From the NCBI RefSeq assembly GCF_024713975.1, contig NC_091110.1:14569501-14633500 (forward strand): a stretch of DNA of 64,000 nucleotides, read 5' to 3'. Positions 23,501-35,762 of this stretch are shown piece after piece (position 1 is the first letter of the stretch; every line of letters begins with the position of its first letter). The stretch comes from Paralichthys olivaceus (taxonomy: Eukaryota > Chordata > Actinopteri > Pleuronectiformes > Paralichthyidae). The notes under the pieces were generated by a model. That model made no database searches. It saw only the letters and a program-made list of their open reading frames with translations, and was not told where the DNA came from. The position numbers were made by a program, and so were the translations under genes.

Positions 23501-26500
23501 TCTGTAGGACTGCTGAGTAAAGGCGTGTGATAACCATTATTATTTCAATCAAATGGGATCAGGAATTCATTCTGTGTTTTTTTATTACAGAGAACATTTG
23601 ATTCGTCTTCAGCATGAGAACAAGATGCTGAAGTTGGCCCAGGAGGGATCAGACAATGAGAAGATCACTCTGTTGCAGAGTCTACTGGAGGATGCAAACA
23701 GAAGAAAAAATGAACTGGAGACGGAGAACAGGTCAGCAAAGACGAGCAGAGGAACATGCAGATTAACAGCCAAAGAAAAGAGACCTAATTATTCACAGTC
23801 AAGGAAAAATATCTGTTGCATTTTCTTGTAGATTCGACTCTGGTGAGATTATTTCCTTGTTTTAGAACCTAGATCCATCTCTTAATTTATTCCTCCACAA
23901 ATATTTCCTTTCTTTATACCGGAATCTAAATTTGTCCGTTGAGTCAGAAGCCTGCCTCTATGATTTTTGTTTATCTACCACTGCACAGGTTTACTGCATC
24001 CTTTCTTTAAACTATGTTGTCTGACTGGTCTCTTGCTTCATCAAGGTTAATCAATCAGCGCTTGATGGAGGAACAGAGTCAGGTGGAGGAGCTGCAAAAG
24101 ACTGTCCAAGAGCAGGGCTCCCAAGCAGATGATGTGAGTTCTAAAAAATGTGTTCTTTATTGTGTGTGTGTGTGCACATTAATGATACTATGAAGAAAAT
24201 TCAATTCCTTCATACCGCAACTGTTAAATATAGATTGTCACCAAGACTGCAGTACCCTGCTCCTCCTGAAGGGTCAATACTTACTTTATCTTAGGTTCCT
24301 TACAAAAAACACATTTTCCACACTTCCATTATTTATGTGGCTAATGCATAGAAAAAAAACCCTTTGATTTCCATTGTTATTACTAACTTATTAACATTAA
24401 CCATTTCTAACGCCTGTTGTATCCATGGTGTTTTTATCTGTTTGTGTGTTTGCTTTTATCTAAGTGTTAGAAAAGTATTCTTTCTCTTGGGATAAACAGA
24501 AGCCTTGTGTCATTTGACTGTCTTGAATTTTAGACAAACTAAAATCCCCACATAACAATTACAGTCATTTATTTTTGTTCATATTAACTTATGTCTAATC
24601 TGTGATCCTAAACACAAAAGGGAAAATGGCCTCTTCTCTGTTCCTTGTCTCCCCTGAACCAGTTTCTAGTAGGAAACAACTGGTATTTAGGACGAGGAGG
24701 TTTGGACGATTTCCCAACGAGGCTTATGTGTGAGAGAGAGTTTGCATGTGTGTCAATCACAATCATTATGCGTCTTTACTACATAATCAAAAACCTTTAG
24801 TTGTGTTTGTTGGGGTTTCCGGTTCCTTTTCTGTCCGTTTGTGAAGATTTGGAATCAGATGAGTTTTTCTTAACTTCCTTTCTTTTCGCTGAAGATGAAC
24901 AGAACACTAATACTTTCAGTATTTAACAGATGGAATCAAGTTTAAAGAAATTAGAACACAGTAAGCAGAGAGTGCAAAAATGTGTTGATGTGTTATTGCA
25001 AGGAAGACGTGGTGATGCAGCCTTTTTTAAACATCAAAAATCATTTTCGGACCCTGCATTTATGCACTTGCGTTAGATCGTTACAAGCTTTTTCAGGAGA
25101 ATGTTCTTAAGTTTATTGAGCTGGAAAACAGAAGAAACAAAACGAGGCAAAAGGACCTAAAGCAACTCACACTATGGAATAAAACCGTCCACATTCGCAG
25201 GGCTGGAACTTTTGCCATTCAGTTAAATACTTTTGTTTTTTCCCAATAATGCTCCCTCTGTCAGACAATAGTAAGTATGTGTTTGATTTCAGACAAGTTC
25301 CTTCTGTTAAACTTTGCTCTTTCATGACCTTAGATTTTATTGAACCAAATGTGTCACAACTCAGAGTGTAAATCTGCATAACGTCAGTGATGGTTAATTA
25401 ATGCATCATATTTCAGAGGATATTCTCTGCAAATAAAAATTCAAATTTGATTCACCAAGAATCATTAGATTTTTATATTGAGCATTTCACTGACTTTTTT
25501 TTGTTGCACTGAGTTGCTGCACACAGGTAAAGGTCATTTTCTCATAGCTAACTATCAGTAGTCTGCAGGTACAGTATCTTTTCCTGATTAGTCCTTAGTA
25601 ACACAACATTAGTAGATTGTTCCTCCTCCTCTTTGTTCCTTGATGCTGTTGTCTTCTCGTTTAGAGCAAGTTCTCTTTAGATTTCAACTTTCACATGAAT
25701 TCGTTGTACATTTTACCACATGAACAGTTGACACAGGATCAAAAAGCAAAACAAAATTGTAAAACTCAACTAATCCTGAATATTCTTTGTGATTATCAGA
25801 GAAAATCATGTTATGACCCACATATGACTGATTTTATTTCTACTCAAATAAATTTCTACTTAAATTTCAGATCTTTGTATAAAGATAAGATGTCCAGAAT
25901 CTTTAATAATACATTTCCAAGTATAATTGACTCTGCATTTTTCTCTGTTGGACGCCACGTGAAAGATTTGATCAACTCTTCATCCTAGACATCAAACAGA
26001 CGCTGTGCTTAACTTATCAGACTTATTTTTTGGGCATTTAGTATATAGATATGTCTCTATGATGCTGTGAACATTGGCCCAGGGGCCCAGTTCCATTAAT
26101 TTTGGGACTTGTGTTCCATCCTGAGGTGGAACTGAACAATCTCAGGGACTAGTATCACAAACCAAAGTGGCTGCAGGTAGAAAATTTAAAGCAACAGCCA
26201 GTTTGCAGCAAGTCCTGCATTGATCCAACAGAGCGGCTCTTAAAATGATTCTGGTTTGTTGAAGGTGTAATATATGATTAACGTAATTTTCATTTTGTCT
26301 TTTTTAGTCTTCCATTCTGAAGAAGAAATATGAGGAGCACATGTAAGTGAATTCACGCACCCAGAGCTGTCTTGATCTGTCTTTGTACTTGAGATATTGG
26401 ACAGAAAAAGCATTATTGACATATGTGCTGTATTCTTTCCATCAGGGAGAAAGTACGAGAGTTGAACAATGAGTTATTGAAGAAAAACACCTTCATCGAT

Positions 26501-27954
26501 GAAATGGAGCCTAAATACAATGCCAGCAGTGAGTTTGTACCCCTGTTATTTTTGGTCTTCCTGTTTTTAAATCGCAAATTACTCAATACCAGATGTTGCA
26601 ACACAGATACGACAGTGAAGCCATTAAAAGTATTTTTCAATTCAAAAGAAAATATATATAAAAGAGCTCAGGATGGTTTGATTCAAACAAATGTGTTGTT
26701 CCCTCTCAGGCCAGCGGGTGGAGGAGCTGGAGGAGGCCTTGAAAAAGAAAGATGAAGACATGAAACAGATGGAGGAGAGATATAAGAAATACCTGGAGAA
26801 AGCCAAGAGTGTGAGTATATATTTGTATTGCTTTAGAATCAACCGTAATATCTTTTGTGTTCTGCACTGCAAGTAGTGATAGTTGCTGTGGGTGATTGTG
26901 ATGTGATTGAATGTTTCCCCTGCAGGTGATCCGGACCCTGGACCCCAAACAAAACCAGGGTTCAGGTCCAGAGGTCCAGGCCCTGAAGAACCAGCTTCAG
27001 GAGAAGGAGAGGATGTTACACTCACTGGAGGTAGTTGGTTAGCTTAGGCTTGGATGATCGCGTACACAAAGGATTCAGCAGCTTTTACATCAATGTTAAG
27101 AAGAAACAGAAAATCTGTCTTTTCTTAAGTTTGTTGTCTTTATTTTTCCTCCAAACAGAAGGAGATGGACAAGACAAAGAGCCAGAGAGACTACGAGGAG
27201 AAACTGATTGTTTCAGCCTGGTACAACATGGTAAGAAGGAGTCACTAATACACAGTCACGTGTCCATTTATTTGTGACACACACTGACAGAGAGCTGGGA
27301 TTTAAGGACTAGAACAGTATTTATACAGTCACAATATACAAAAATCTATAAATTGATGATTTAAAGCAGTGAATACGTTATCATAGAACTTTTTAAAGTA
27401 ACAGTCAGCTCTTACATTGAAAGGAAGAACATTTTATGGAATTGTATGTTCTTTATCACACATTCTTAGACTCTAGATGTCTCTAACACAGACTTGTAAA
27501 AATATACTCAAAATAAGAACTAATTTGTCATTTTCACCACTAGAGGGCAGCATAGACTGTTCTATAAGTCCAGTGGTGACTGTTTGCTCTGTCCCATGTT
27601 TGATGAATAGCTGGTGTGAATGTTCATGAGTTTTTAAATTGTCCCTAATGTTGTGTTTAAGCCGGTTCTCTTTCTCATGCATCACAATCAGTGGACTGAT
27701 TACAGCTTCTTCTGTGGTGTTGGAACAACTCGTACTGTGTTGAGTCTATGTATACGTACTGTTTTTACACTGATAGTGACCATTAATGAACCTTCCTCTG
27801 CTTCTTTCCTCAGGGCATGACTATTCAGAAGAAGGCGGCTGAAGACCGACTTGCCAACACCGGCTCCGGTCAGTCCTTCCTGGCCAGGCAGAGACAAGCC
27901 ACCAGCTCTCGCCGCTCGTATCCCGGCCACGTCCAGCCAGCTACCACAAGGTAG
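10673..27954 (+). CDS. hook3: Protein Hook homolog 3, dynein activating adaptor
   Basis: A long coiled-coil adaptor that links the dynein-dynactin motor to cargo on microtubules and, through its C-terminus, joins AKTIP and FHIP proteins in the FHF complex. I could join 23 coding exons with consistent phases to 717 aa (human HOOK3 is 718 aa). Exon 1 is 10673-10729 and the last coding exon is 27814-27954, with TAG at 27952-27954. The exon lists are given in the three domain entries that follow. The sequence matches HOOK3 rather than HOOK1/HOOK2 at many points, for example TVEDLTSGIVMAQALQ, ELMSKETPVIGGND, LNQSDSIEDINSPAGRR and SRRSYPGHVQPATTR. Start codon: ATG at 10673 opens MSTSESLDRMELCGSLLTW, continuing to IQTFGVEAPC in exon 2. 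rnf170 lies upstream in the same orientation. A candidate extra exon lies between exons 8 and 9. Confidence 0.97.
12015..12310 (+). repeat. Decayed interspersed repeat (copy 1)
   Basis: Shares the near-identical block ATCAAGATCCATGAATTATT plus CTTTGAGAAAT with 34200-34230, in the same orientation. Downstream resemblance continues through GTGGTAA and a CAGTAGTTTCTGTGTA versus GAGTACTTTTTGTGTA block. The pattern (accuracy of the downstream half is low) fits a common fish repeat family that I cannot name with certainty. Confidence 0.6.
13629..13678. repeat. Perfect 16-bp inverted repeat (hairpin)
   Basis: GTCAGTGTCAGTGAAT at 13629-13644 is the exact reverse complement of ATTCACTGACACTGAC at 13663-13678, with an 18-nt loop. 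It lies in hook3 intron 1. It could be the remains of a transposon end or a chance structured segment; no matching family is recognised. Confidence 0.75.
17831..26810 (+). CDS. hook3: hook3 exons 8-20: central coiled coil (residues 178-612)
   Basis: Coding exons 17831-17914, 20320-20483, 20575-20715, 20916-21003, 21085-21198, 21280-21390, 21749-21833, 21922-21991, 23591-23731, 24046-24133, 26308-26342, 26446-26528 and 26710-26810. Heptad-type Leu/Ile/Val spacing runs almost throughout, broken by short linkers such as SDSIEDINSPAGR and the region around SLFPLVSNDGSDSLAAEITT. Conserved blocks include AAKDDYRIRCEELEKEL, LRLQHENKMLKL-like IRLQHENKMLKLAQEGSDNE, and KQMEERYKKYLEKAKS. Several exons end in AG|G or CG|G split arginine codons, as in the mammalian gene family. 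Confidence 0.94.
17915..20319 (+). other. hook3 intron 8, containing a candidate cassette exon
   Basis: A 2.4-kb intron between RELDMQ and VAALQEE. It holds the 63-nt candidate exon at 18885-18947 and a GT/CA-rich patch near 19083-19145, and ends in an unusually long pyrimidine-rich tract (about 20090-20319). Confidence 0.7.
18885..18947 (+). CDS. hook3: Candidate alternative (cassette) exon of hook3, 21 codons
   Basis: A 63-nt open segment with an acceptor-like TTTAAAG before it (preceded by pyrimidine-rich sequence from about 18836) and a GTAAAT donor after it. It begins in phase 0, exactly as needed between exon 8 (ends ...CRELDMQ) and exon 9 (starts VAALQEEKSSL). The encoded peptide begins ALHVQEERDRLRLEF and ends NELEER. 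It is strongly coiled-coil-like, with V4, L11 and L18 seven residues apart. It resembles the start of exon 9 position by position (QEE, L, E, L, ER shared), suggesting an old internal duplication. At 21 residues it would add exactly three heptads and keep register. I do not recall this segment in mammalian HOOK3. No transcript evidence is available here. Confidence 0.55.
21497..21595 (+). repeat. Fragment of a tRNA-like SINE
   Basis: In hook3 intron 13. The segment has the pattern of a fish tRNA-like short repeat: TGTTCCAGTGGTTACCACTG (A-box-like), then CACCTCAGAAGGTTCTGG and GGATTCGAT (B-box-like), then CTGTGGCGTTTGCATGTTCTC. The family name is not certain. Confidence 0.5.
21992..23590 (+). 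other. hook3 intron 15
   Basis: A 1.6-kb AT-rich intron with normal GTATGA donor and TTACAG acceptor. No exon or named repeat is seen. Confidence 0.7.
24134..26307 (+). other. hook3 intron 17
   Basis: A 2.2-kb AT-rich intron with a short GT run at about 24159-24172. An open frame at 25695-25988 has no recognisable similarity and no exon-like borders; I see nothing else. Confidence 0.7.
26926..27954 (+). CDS. hook3: hook3 exons 21-23: C-terminal cargo/FHF region (residues 613-717)
   Basis: Coding exons 26926-27030, 27159-27230 and 27814-27954. They encode VIRTLDPKQNQGSGPEVQAL, the EEKLIVSAWYNM motif typical of all Hook proteins, and a basic tail with GSGQSFLARQRQATSSRRSY. The reading frame stops with AGG TAG. 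This junction also reads as a good splice donor (AAG|GTAGAG), which would skip the stop; see the alternative exons downstream. Confidence 0.94.
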
Positions 27955-28105
27955 AGGGCAACAGGGGCAGACAAAATACTGCGACAAACTACCTTACAGA
28001 TCTGCTGAACTTCTTTGAGGCACACTATCTCCGTTCAATTCTAACGGAAGTTCTTGTTTTCCTCCTTTTCTGTCTATTGATTGTCTTCTTTCCCTTCTTG
28101 ATCAG

Positions 28106-28118
28106 ATCCATGAGGTAG
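28106..28118 (+). CDS. hook3: Candidate alternative terminal exon of hook3 (tail -RSMR)
   Basis: If the last exon is spliced at 27950 (ACA AG|GTAGAG), this site, preceded by a very strong pyrimidine tract and GATCAG, continues the frame as R-S-M-R then TAG at 28116-28118. The tail would be 3 residues longer than the unspliced form. Splice signals are good but expression is unproven. Confidence 0.3.
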
Positions 28119-29669
28119 AGATGCCCGGAACTACCCAAAACTTGCGCCACTTTTTTCCCTGACTAAGCATATTTTACTCTGACTCCACTGATGCCAGGCT
28201 TCTACGTTTTTTCAACCCCCGGCATATTCAATAGGGTTTGACTAATCACCCCAAAACTCCCTCTCTTTCTCCCTTTCAACCACTGACCTTCTTCAACCTG
28301 TACTCTGTGGCAAACCTTTGCTGGGCAGGTAGTCTCGACCCCCAGGGGTGGGAGGACTTGCATCTCCTTGACAAGTTCCTGTCATTTTTGTTTGGAGGAA
28401 CCGCTCTACCTGTTCATGCAGTATTTATGCACATCTCTACCTGTGATAACGTTTGAGGTTCATCTTGTTTTTTGACCTGAGTTGGCAGATTTTCTGTTCC
28501 GTGTTATCTGTTTTTAACCTTTATGATGTAGCTTTAAGAAAGTTACACGTGTCCCTGTTTCATTTGTTTTCTTTCAGAGGGATGCTCTTTTGTTTTATCA
28601 TTGTGTTATAGAGCAACAAATGCATGGAGGCATACCAAGATGTGTAGTTATCACATGCAAATGCTTAATTAGATTTTTTAATTTTTAAAGAGAGTATGTG
28701 GTTTGAAAAAAAAAAACACAGGTTGTCTTGTAACAGCCATAATCGTGAAAGGATTATTTTTCTCCCAGGGGGAAAAGAAGGACAAACTGGTTTCAGAAAG
28801 TTCATCAGAGATCAGTGTGTGAACTGTGTGTTTCATTGTGTGAGGAGAGAATGTCGAGCAAAGCGAGAAATGCATTCGTCCATGTTTTTAGCATTACCAG
28901 CATTTACCAGGTTGTCTCAGACAACACCTTGTGTGCCATAGTTATTATCCTTGACACATGGTTGGCTTCCCCTCGTACATAGGAAGAATGTGTTAAAAGG
29001 AAAATCTCTTCTTGAGGTTAAATAGTTTATGAATTTCAGATCCTCGTACTGTCCGGTTGAAACAGGATTTAGATTATAAATCTCACTTGATGCCAACAAG
29101 TCACCAAAGAGAAGGTGTTTAATCCATATTGCACAGCAGACCTACTTTCAATATCATTTCAGAATCATTGTTATCAAAGCTGAAAAGCAGTTTCACGGTG
29201 TGGCGCTGCAGAAATCACGTTTTTGACCTTATCGTCAAAAGCTCTGGAGATTCCTGGTTGTTCCAGCTTCATCTGTGTTTTCTACGTGTTTTGCACCAAT
29301 TTGTCATCACAAATTATTTTAATGCGTTCTGTTTCCTTAGCGTATTCAAAAAGACATAAACACTAATTCACTAGTTGTGATTTCCTGCTGTATTGTCTCA
29401 TGTGTTCACTCAGACACTCTCCTGACATTTTATCAGGGGGCCGGTAAGTTCAGCTGAATGTCCAGAGTAACTGACTCAGACTCACGTACCGTCCCTCTGG
29501 AAAATTCCAGGAAAATGTCCAGTGTCCAGTCTGAGCACGTGTCGTGACCGTTCCCATCTTTTCTGTAACTTGTTGCCGTCTCTTGTTATTAACGTGATGG
29601 ACAAGTTGAGGCATTGATTTTGGCTGCTGTCATCTGACTGTCATGTCTCTCTCTTTCCTCCTTTAACAG

Positions 29670-29685
29670 CAATGTCACTGCATGA
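29670..29685 (+). CDS. hook3: Second candidate alternative terminal exon of hook3 (tail -SNVTA)
   Basis: A CT-rich tract ending CTTTAACAG precedes 29670. Joined to the donor at 27950 it reads S-N-V-T-A then TGA at 29683-29685. As with the nearer candidate, only the splice signals and frame support it. Confidence 0.25.
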
Positions 29686-32600
29686 CTGCTACACCAGTGA
29701 CCTGGCCAAGCGAGCACATTGTGGCCGAGCTGTAGGCAGAGGCTCTTGATGCATGAACTGCCCGCCTGCCTGCCGTTTGCATGACTTTGCATTGACTCCA
29801 GCCTGCAAATAACCAGCACAGCAGCATGAGCACTAACAAACCCTTCTGCAGTGTCATGCATTGTAACCTTCAACACAAGCCTCAGGAGGGATGTGGTCGG
29901 AAAAAGAAAACCCTCACCCTCCTTCCCCAGTTCAACGTTTTCCACCCTTCCGGCTCCTTCACTCCTCTTGTTCCCCTGCTCTTTGTTATCCTCTCCATCT
30001 TTCCCCTCTCTACTTAATCTTCATGAACGTGTCTGCTTGTGCTTCCACACATCAAGTCTGTTACTATTCAACCAACAGTATATTACACCTAGTACAAGGT
30101 GCGGAATACAGTCTGTGAATGACCCATTTGATTCGATAGGCTTTTTCTTCGGTGCTTTTGTGTGACTTGACGTTGACGAGCTGCTTCAGGATACCTCAGT
30201 GACATTTTTCCACATATCTGTTTTTATTTACATGGTTGGAGGACTGTTGGCTTCAGTGAGACACAGTTGAGAGGTGTAGCCTGCAGATGAGTCTGCAAAA
30301 CAAAAAAAGAAACCAGCGTCCCTTTTTAAGTTTGGAACTTCTGCAGTGGTTCTGCCTGGGTCTCCTCATCATGTTGCCAGATCTAAGAAGTGCTTTTACC
30401 ACAAGTATTATGTGAGTACACCAAGTTGTGGACTAAAGAAGAGCTTACAGGGCATTAGTGGTTTGCCCTCGAGGCCTTTGGACAGTTTGCAGTAGGAGCA
30501 TAGGATGGAAAAATGAGTTTTAAATGAATAACATTGTTACAGATCTGCTTGTATACATGGAAAAGCCCCCATTAAGCCCACTTGGATTTTATCTAACTTC
30601 TTTAATGTCAGCGTAGCGTCTGTTACTCCATAAAATGCAGGTTTAATACACACAGATATAACACTGCTGACTACTGAGTCGTTCGTTACTTGTCTAGTAG
30701 GATATAAGTGCATTTTGTCTCACTTTTAATTCACTTTAACTGCAAACTAAATTCTAACATGATAGGAATAAAAGACTTTTCAAAAAGTAAAGGACATGCA
30801 ACTGTACATTAGCTCACGCAGGCTAATGTGGAGGAAGTTCACTCAGTTGGATTGAAAGGGCAAAGCGGTTACAAGACGTCCCAAAGGGAAAAACGATTGG
30901 GACAGTTTCGGCATTAATTCCTAATGAAGATAATCACTGCTTAAACATGCAAGCGGTGACCACAAAGCAAAATACACGACTTTCATTGGGCACAAATTAT
31001 AATATCACTTATAACAAAACTTCATTCGGTGTAGCTGTAAATCATACTGTACATTCTGTCTAGCTTTTTTTTTTTTAAATAATGGTCTTATTTAAATTTT
31101 TTATTCAGAGCGTTTTAATAAAAGTGTTGGAAAGACTCGAACACATGGACCTGAGGATATATGCATATTACAGGTATAAGTGCGTATATCGAACGCTCCC
31201 ATTTAGTGCCTTTTTTGTAAAATATGAAATGAAAAAAGACTTTGTGGTCTTCTTAGGACAATAGGCGTGTTGCCTTTAAAGACCAGTGTTATTGTGTTGT
31301 TTGAAAAGAGGAAAACATGTCTTGAGATGGGCTTAAATCTCACCCGCATGATAAAAGTCTTGTATTGTCTAGAATAAGTAGGTTTAATGAGGGCTTTCTC
31401 TGTTTTTAACGTATTTTACTCCCAATTGTCATATTATGTAACCTGATTAATTCATTCTGTGCATTTTTATCTCAATTACTTATTTATTCTTTTTGCTGCG
31501 TGTACAGCTATGTTGTCCAATTTGTTTTCTGTCAGTAGTATTATCTCACCACTTATACTGTTACAATGGATTTCCATGCGACATCAAAATACTATTAAAT
31601 ACTTGTCTTATGCAACAGAAGGAGGAGAAGACTCGTCCTAGTTTAGTGTTTGTCTCCATCTAACAAAAAAATGACAAAGGCGTCATCTCTGATCAACTGG
31701 AGAGAAAAAAAAAAACAGTGCACGGTTATTTTCACCTCCAGTTGTTTCTGGAAGAGTTTCCTAGATAACACTGTGCTCTCTAAGAAACGTGTTTGAAAAT
31801 GAATGTTTCCTCATCAACAAGCACATTCAACATTTTTCATCCACTGAGTGAACTTACTGTGACCCTGTAAAGGTCGTGTTTGGGATACCTGTGTTACTGC
31901 GTTAGATCTAAGTATCTTGATTAAACACATCGGATTTCATATCTAATAAATGACTTTCCCAGAAGTGAGTGATGATGCAACATTTTCAGTCTGAATTGAT
32001 ATGCAAATGAAAAGTGTTTCTTGAAATGTTTTCTTGTCTCTGATTGTGTCTGTGTTTTGTAAACCACTCGCCATTAACATCTGCAGTTTGAGCTGTAATG
32101 TGTTATATGACATGCGACTCCTGACCGTCCATCCCCACGAGTCATTGGTTTCTTATGGAATCTGTATATAACGGAACACGTGTACTGTTCGGTCGTATCA
32201 GGGATGGTGGGGAAACATTTTATTTTGTTATTTAATATCTCAAACAGATTGTGTTATCCCCTGTTATTTACCTTTTGCTTTTGTGTCTGTGTACATTATT
32301 AATAATATTACCCTGATGCAAATAATGAGATAGTGGGTAGACAAGAAAGTTACTATTACTTGTCATATAACCAGAGAAACTAATTTTCCTTATCAATGCC
32401 AATTTCTTCTCCGTAGAGAAGCACAGAGTGACACTTAAAAATCCATCTTCATGAGACGTATCTGAGAGCAGAACGAGGATTGCAGTTTCCAAAACCTATA
32501 ATGTCAAGTCATAAAATGAGTAAGCAGTATTTTCCAGTGTTATTTGACTGCTCAGTGAACTGTGGGCCAGTCAAAAAGTCACAAGGTCAGAATCTCATCC

Positions 32601-32871
32601 AAACGTTTGCAGTGTTTGCTTTTTTTTCTTTTTTTTTTTTAATTTTTCTCATTGGAAATGTTTTCTTTACATACCGACGTAGCAAAACACCTTCCATTTG
32701 CCAAGTTTTATATTGCTCTTATACAAACACACGTGTACATACTTTATGTGACAGTGGTAGAGGAAGTGTCAGGCTGAAAAGAACTTGGTTGGTGGATTTC
32801 ATTCAGCATCTGTCCGACGAGGACCAATCGATGTGCTTCCCTACGCTGCGAAACTTGGAAATGACATTGTA

Positions 32872-32877
32872 AATAAA
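32872..32877 (+). terminator. Candidate distal hook3 polyadenylation signal
   Basis: AATAAA in GTAAATAAAGCTTG, followed by GT-rich sequence (CGTGTCTGTTTTTC), the usual arrangement of a vertebrate cleavage site. Confidence 0.4.
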
Positions 32878-34189
32878 GCTTGTATAAAACAGGCCGCGTG
32901 TCTGTTTTTCATTCAACACGAAGACCAATCTATAAAAGAGTTTTCTCATGATATCAGTTTCCACCCTGAGTTGGTTCTTGTGTCTGGTTTCAAAGATACA
33001 CACACAAACTATGATTGAATCAAGCCATGACCTCAACCCACTGCCTCGGGGGGTAAATCCATTATTGGTTCACCAAAACAAATTGAGTTACAGCAGCTCT
33101 AACTGATACTGTGATGACAATAAGAACAAATAACACTCAATAATCGGAGCTTTCCACAGTAGTGCCAGTGTTCAGAGTCAAATGTTCACATTCCTCCATG
33201 TTTCAGTTTCTCTAAACGACATGTAGCTGGTGATGTTGGGACAAATATCAGAATCCACAGATCTTCTAACTATTTGGACGCAATAAAAGTGATTTAGCTG
33301 TTGAGTTGACATTTACACATTTATATTTGTTTCATCCCTTAATGCACGTTGGGTGTGGCCTTTGTTCTAAATTGTGTTTGACACGGAAACTTGAGGATAA
33401 AAACGTTCCTGATCCAGCAGCACCGTCTTTAATGTGTTGTAACAACTCTCACAAACATTCCGATGATGATGATATATTCTGTCATCATTGTGCATCACCA
33501 GTGCGTCACGTGGGTTCTGATTGTCAGTATCTGTTTCTCTGCTGACTCCGTGCACACACAAACCCAGACGAGCCCGGCCTGGGAAACGAAGCCTGCTCGG
33601 CCCTCGAGGCTGCGGACGCAGGAACTTCCCTGTATCAGTGTCCCTTCCTTCATTCCTCAGAGCGTCTCTTCTCTCTAACCTCAGCCTCTGGGTGTGTCCT
33701 CCTGACGTGTCGTGGCACAGGGCCACAGTCAATAAAAATACACTTCTCTGGTTACTCACTCACTTCTGGCATGATGGGTCTGGGTGAAAGGAGATGATGA
33801 AGAGGATTGTTACAGTCCATTGTGTTGGTGTCATCTTCCAAAGTTTATTTTACCCCAAAAAGTTTCACTCCTGAAAGTTTAGGCAATGAAAGGAAGTCAC
33901 CTTTATTTTGATTATCTGTGATGTTACTTACGACTTTGGACATTTGGTCAATTTCTGGAAATACTTTATTTATACATTTAAAACTGGACCGTTCTCTGTG
34001 TAGATGAATATAATTATTCATGGTTTACCACATCCTGTTATGATATGTCTTAAGGACAGATGTAGAGAAGATGGAAAGTATAGACGCCGACATTAAAACA
34101 GACAACAAGAATAGCACTCTGTATAGTGCAGGACTCTGTTATGGAAACCACATTTGAATTCACTAGAGCCGCAATTTATTTTAGTTTTA

Positions 34190-34345
34190 GTTTGTTTTTC
34201 ATCAAGATCCATGAATTATTCTTTGAGAAATCCAGATTCTCATCAGATTTCATGAGTTTTTCTCTGAAACAACATCCTTCCACCGAGTTTCGTGGTAAAC
34301 CATTGAGTACTTTTTGTGTAATCAACCAACAAACCGATGTTGTAT
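34190..34345 (+). repeat. Decayed interspersed repeat (copy 2)
   Basis: Second copy of the repeat found at 12015-12310. It shares the ATCAAGATCCATGAATTATT block at about 34202-34221, then a CCACCGAGTTTCGTGGTAAA block and GTACTTTTTGTGTAATC. It is non-coding. Confidence 0.6.
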
Positions 34346-35762
34346 CTGATCGTTATTTTTTAAGTTAAAAAAACTTTGAAACATCACCACAAAAAAAAAA
34401 AAAACGGGACAAACATCACTCACATGTATTGAGTCAGTTCATAAACTTCTTTCTTTTAACCAACATCTGCAGAAAATCGTGTCTGTATGACCCTAAAATC
34501 ACAAATCCCCTTTGCTCCCGTTCCAGCTCCACTTTGTTCCACTTTGTCATCCAGCTTTCAAGAATGAAAGTATCAGACGAGAGGGGGAAAAATCATCTGT
34601 GAGGAAAAGTCAGTGAGATAATGAAATAACAGCCCAGGCAGACGGTGAGTCATGAACTTCATGAACAGGGTGGACAAGCGGCAGCACGGACATGATTCCA
34701 CTCCTGTGGTCCAGACACAAGCTCCTGCTTCTTGTGCTGTTATTTCAAACACCACCACACGGTGTCTGATTCATTATTACTCAGACATTTGGTCGAATAA
34801 CATGGAGATGGATTAATAATGTGAATGAAGTTATAAAATCCATACTGTAGATGCGTTATGAGACTTGCGCAGCATCAGAGTATTTCATGTTGTGTGGTTT
34901 GGATGGAGAGTGAATGGTCCTTCTGTTCAGAGTCCACTTTTTAAGAAAATAAGAGAAGTTTGACACGTGTAGTGCAATGTCAGCTACTTGGGAAAAAAAT
35001 GGAAAAAATTGTACAGAGCAGCAGTTTTACAGAACATTTTTTCTCTTACCAGTAAATGTCAGCGTAAGAACATTGTTTTCAATATCCAAAGAAAATGTTG
35101 TCATTGATCCCAGATGTTTTTCTTTTTTTTTTGTTTCTCAGTATTGAAGTAATTACAGAAACATTCCACCGGGAGGAAAATCAGAGCAAACGCACGCTGT
35201 CATTTCCCTAATGAAAGAGCCTGTTATTATTTCTTCATAACTTAGTGCTTGGCTGACAAAATGGGCTTTATGACACTTTCAATTTACATTTCAATCACAC
35301 TGGTGGGGTGGGGGGGGGCAGTGGAGGTCTGATAACACAAGGCTCTCATTGATGCACACACTCCGGCGCACACACACAATCAGACAACACAGATCAGGTG
35401 GTGTTTCAGCGCCTTTGGACTGAAGCCTGGCGGATACATGACCTGCGATTTTAACACGCACCCGTGGACACACAACCTCCATCACACACAGACACACACA
35501 GGACACTTTAAGGCAACCTCTCCACTTTTGCATTATCATTTCTGGCAATACTTCAGTGAGACACAGGTGAGCGGTGCACGGGAGGGAAACTGAAACCTTA
35601 TGCTCGGCCTGTTGACGCAGTCGGAGAGTAAGAGGAAAGCAGAGTGGCTCTTAAGATTGGCTTGACCCCCCGTGGACGAAGAGTAGAGCAGAGATAGAGG
35701 GATCGAACAGCGTGACTGACAGTCACTGAGTAGAAGAGACCGTGGGTTTTATGAAACACTAA

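Larger units (their letters stand above)
27955..32880 (+). other. Probable long hook3 3' UTR
   Basis: There is no convincing exon of another gene between the hook3 stop and about 32.9 kb. Sequence is AT-rich and ends with AATAAA at 32872-32877 (another AATAAA is at 31945-31950). HOOK3 transcripts in other vertebrates have long 3' UTRs, so a 4.9-kb UTR is plausible, but the extent is inferred. Confidence 0.4.
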
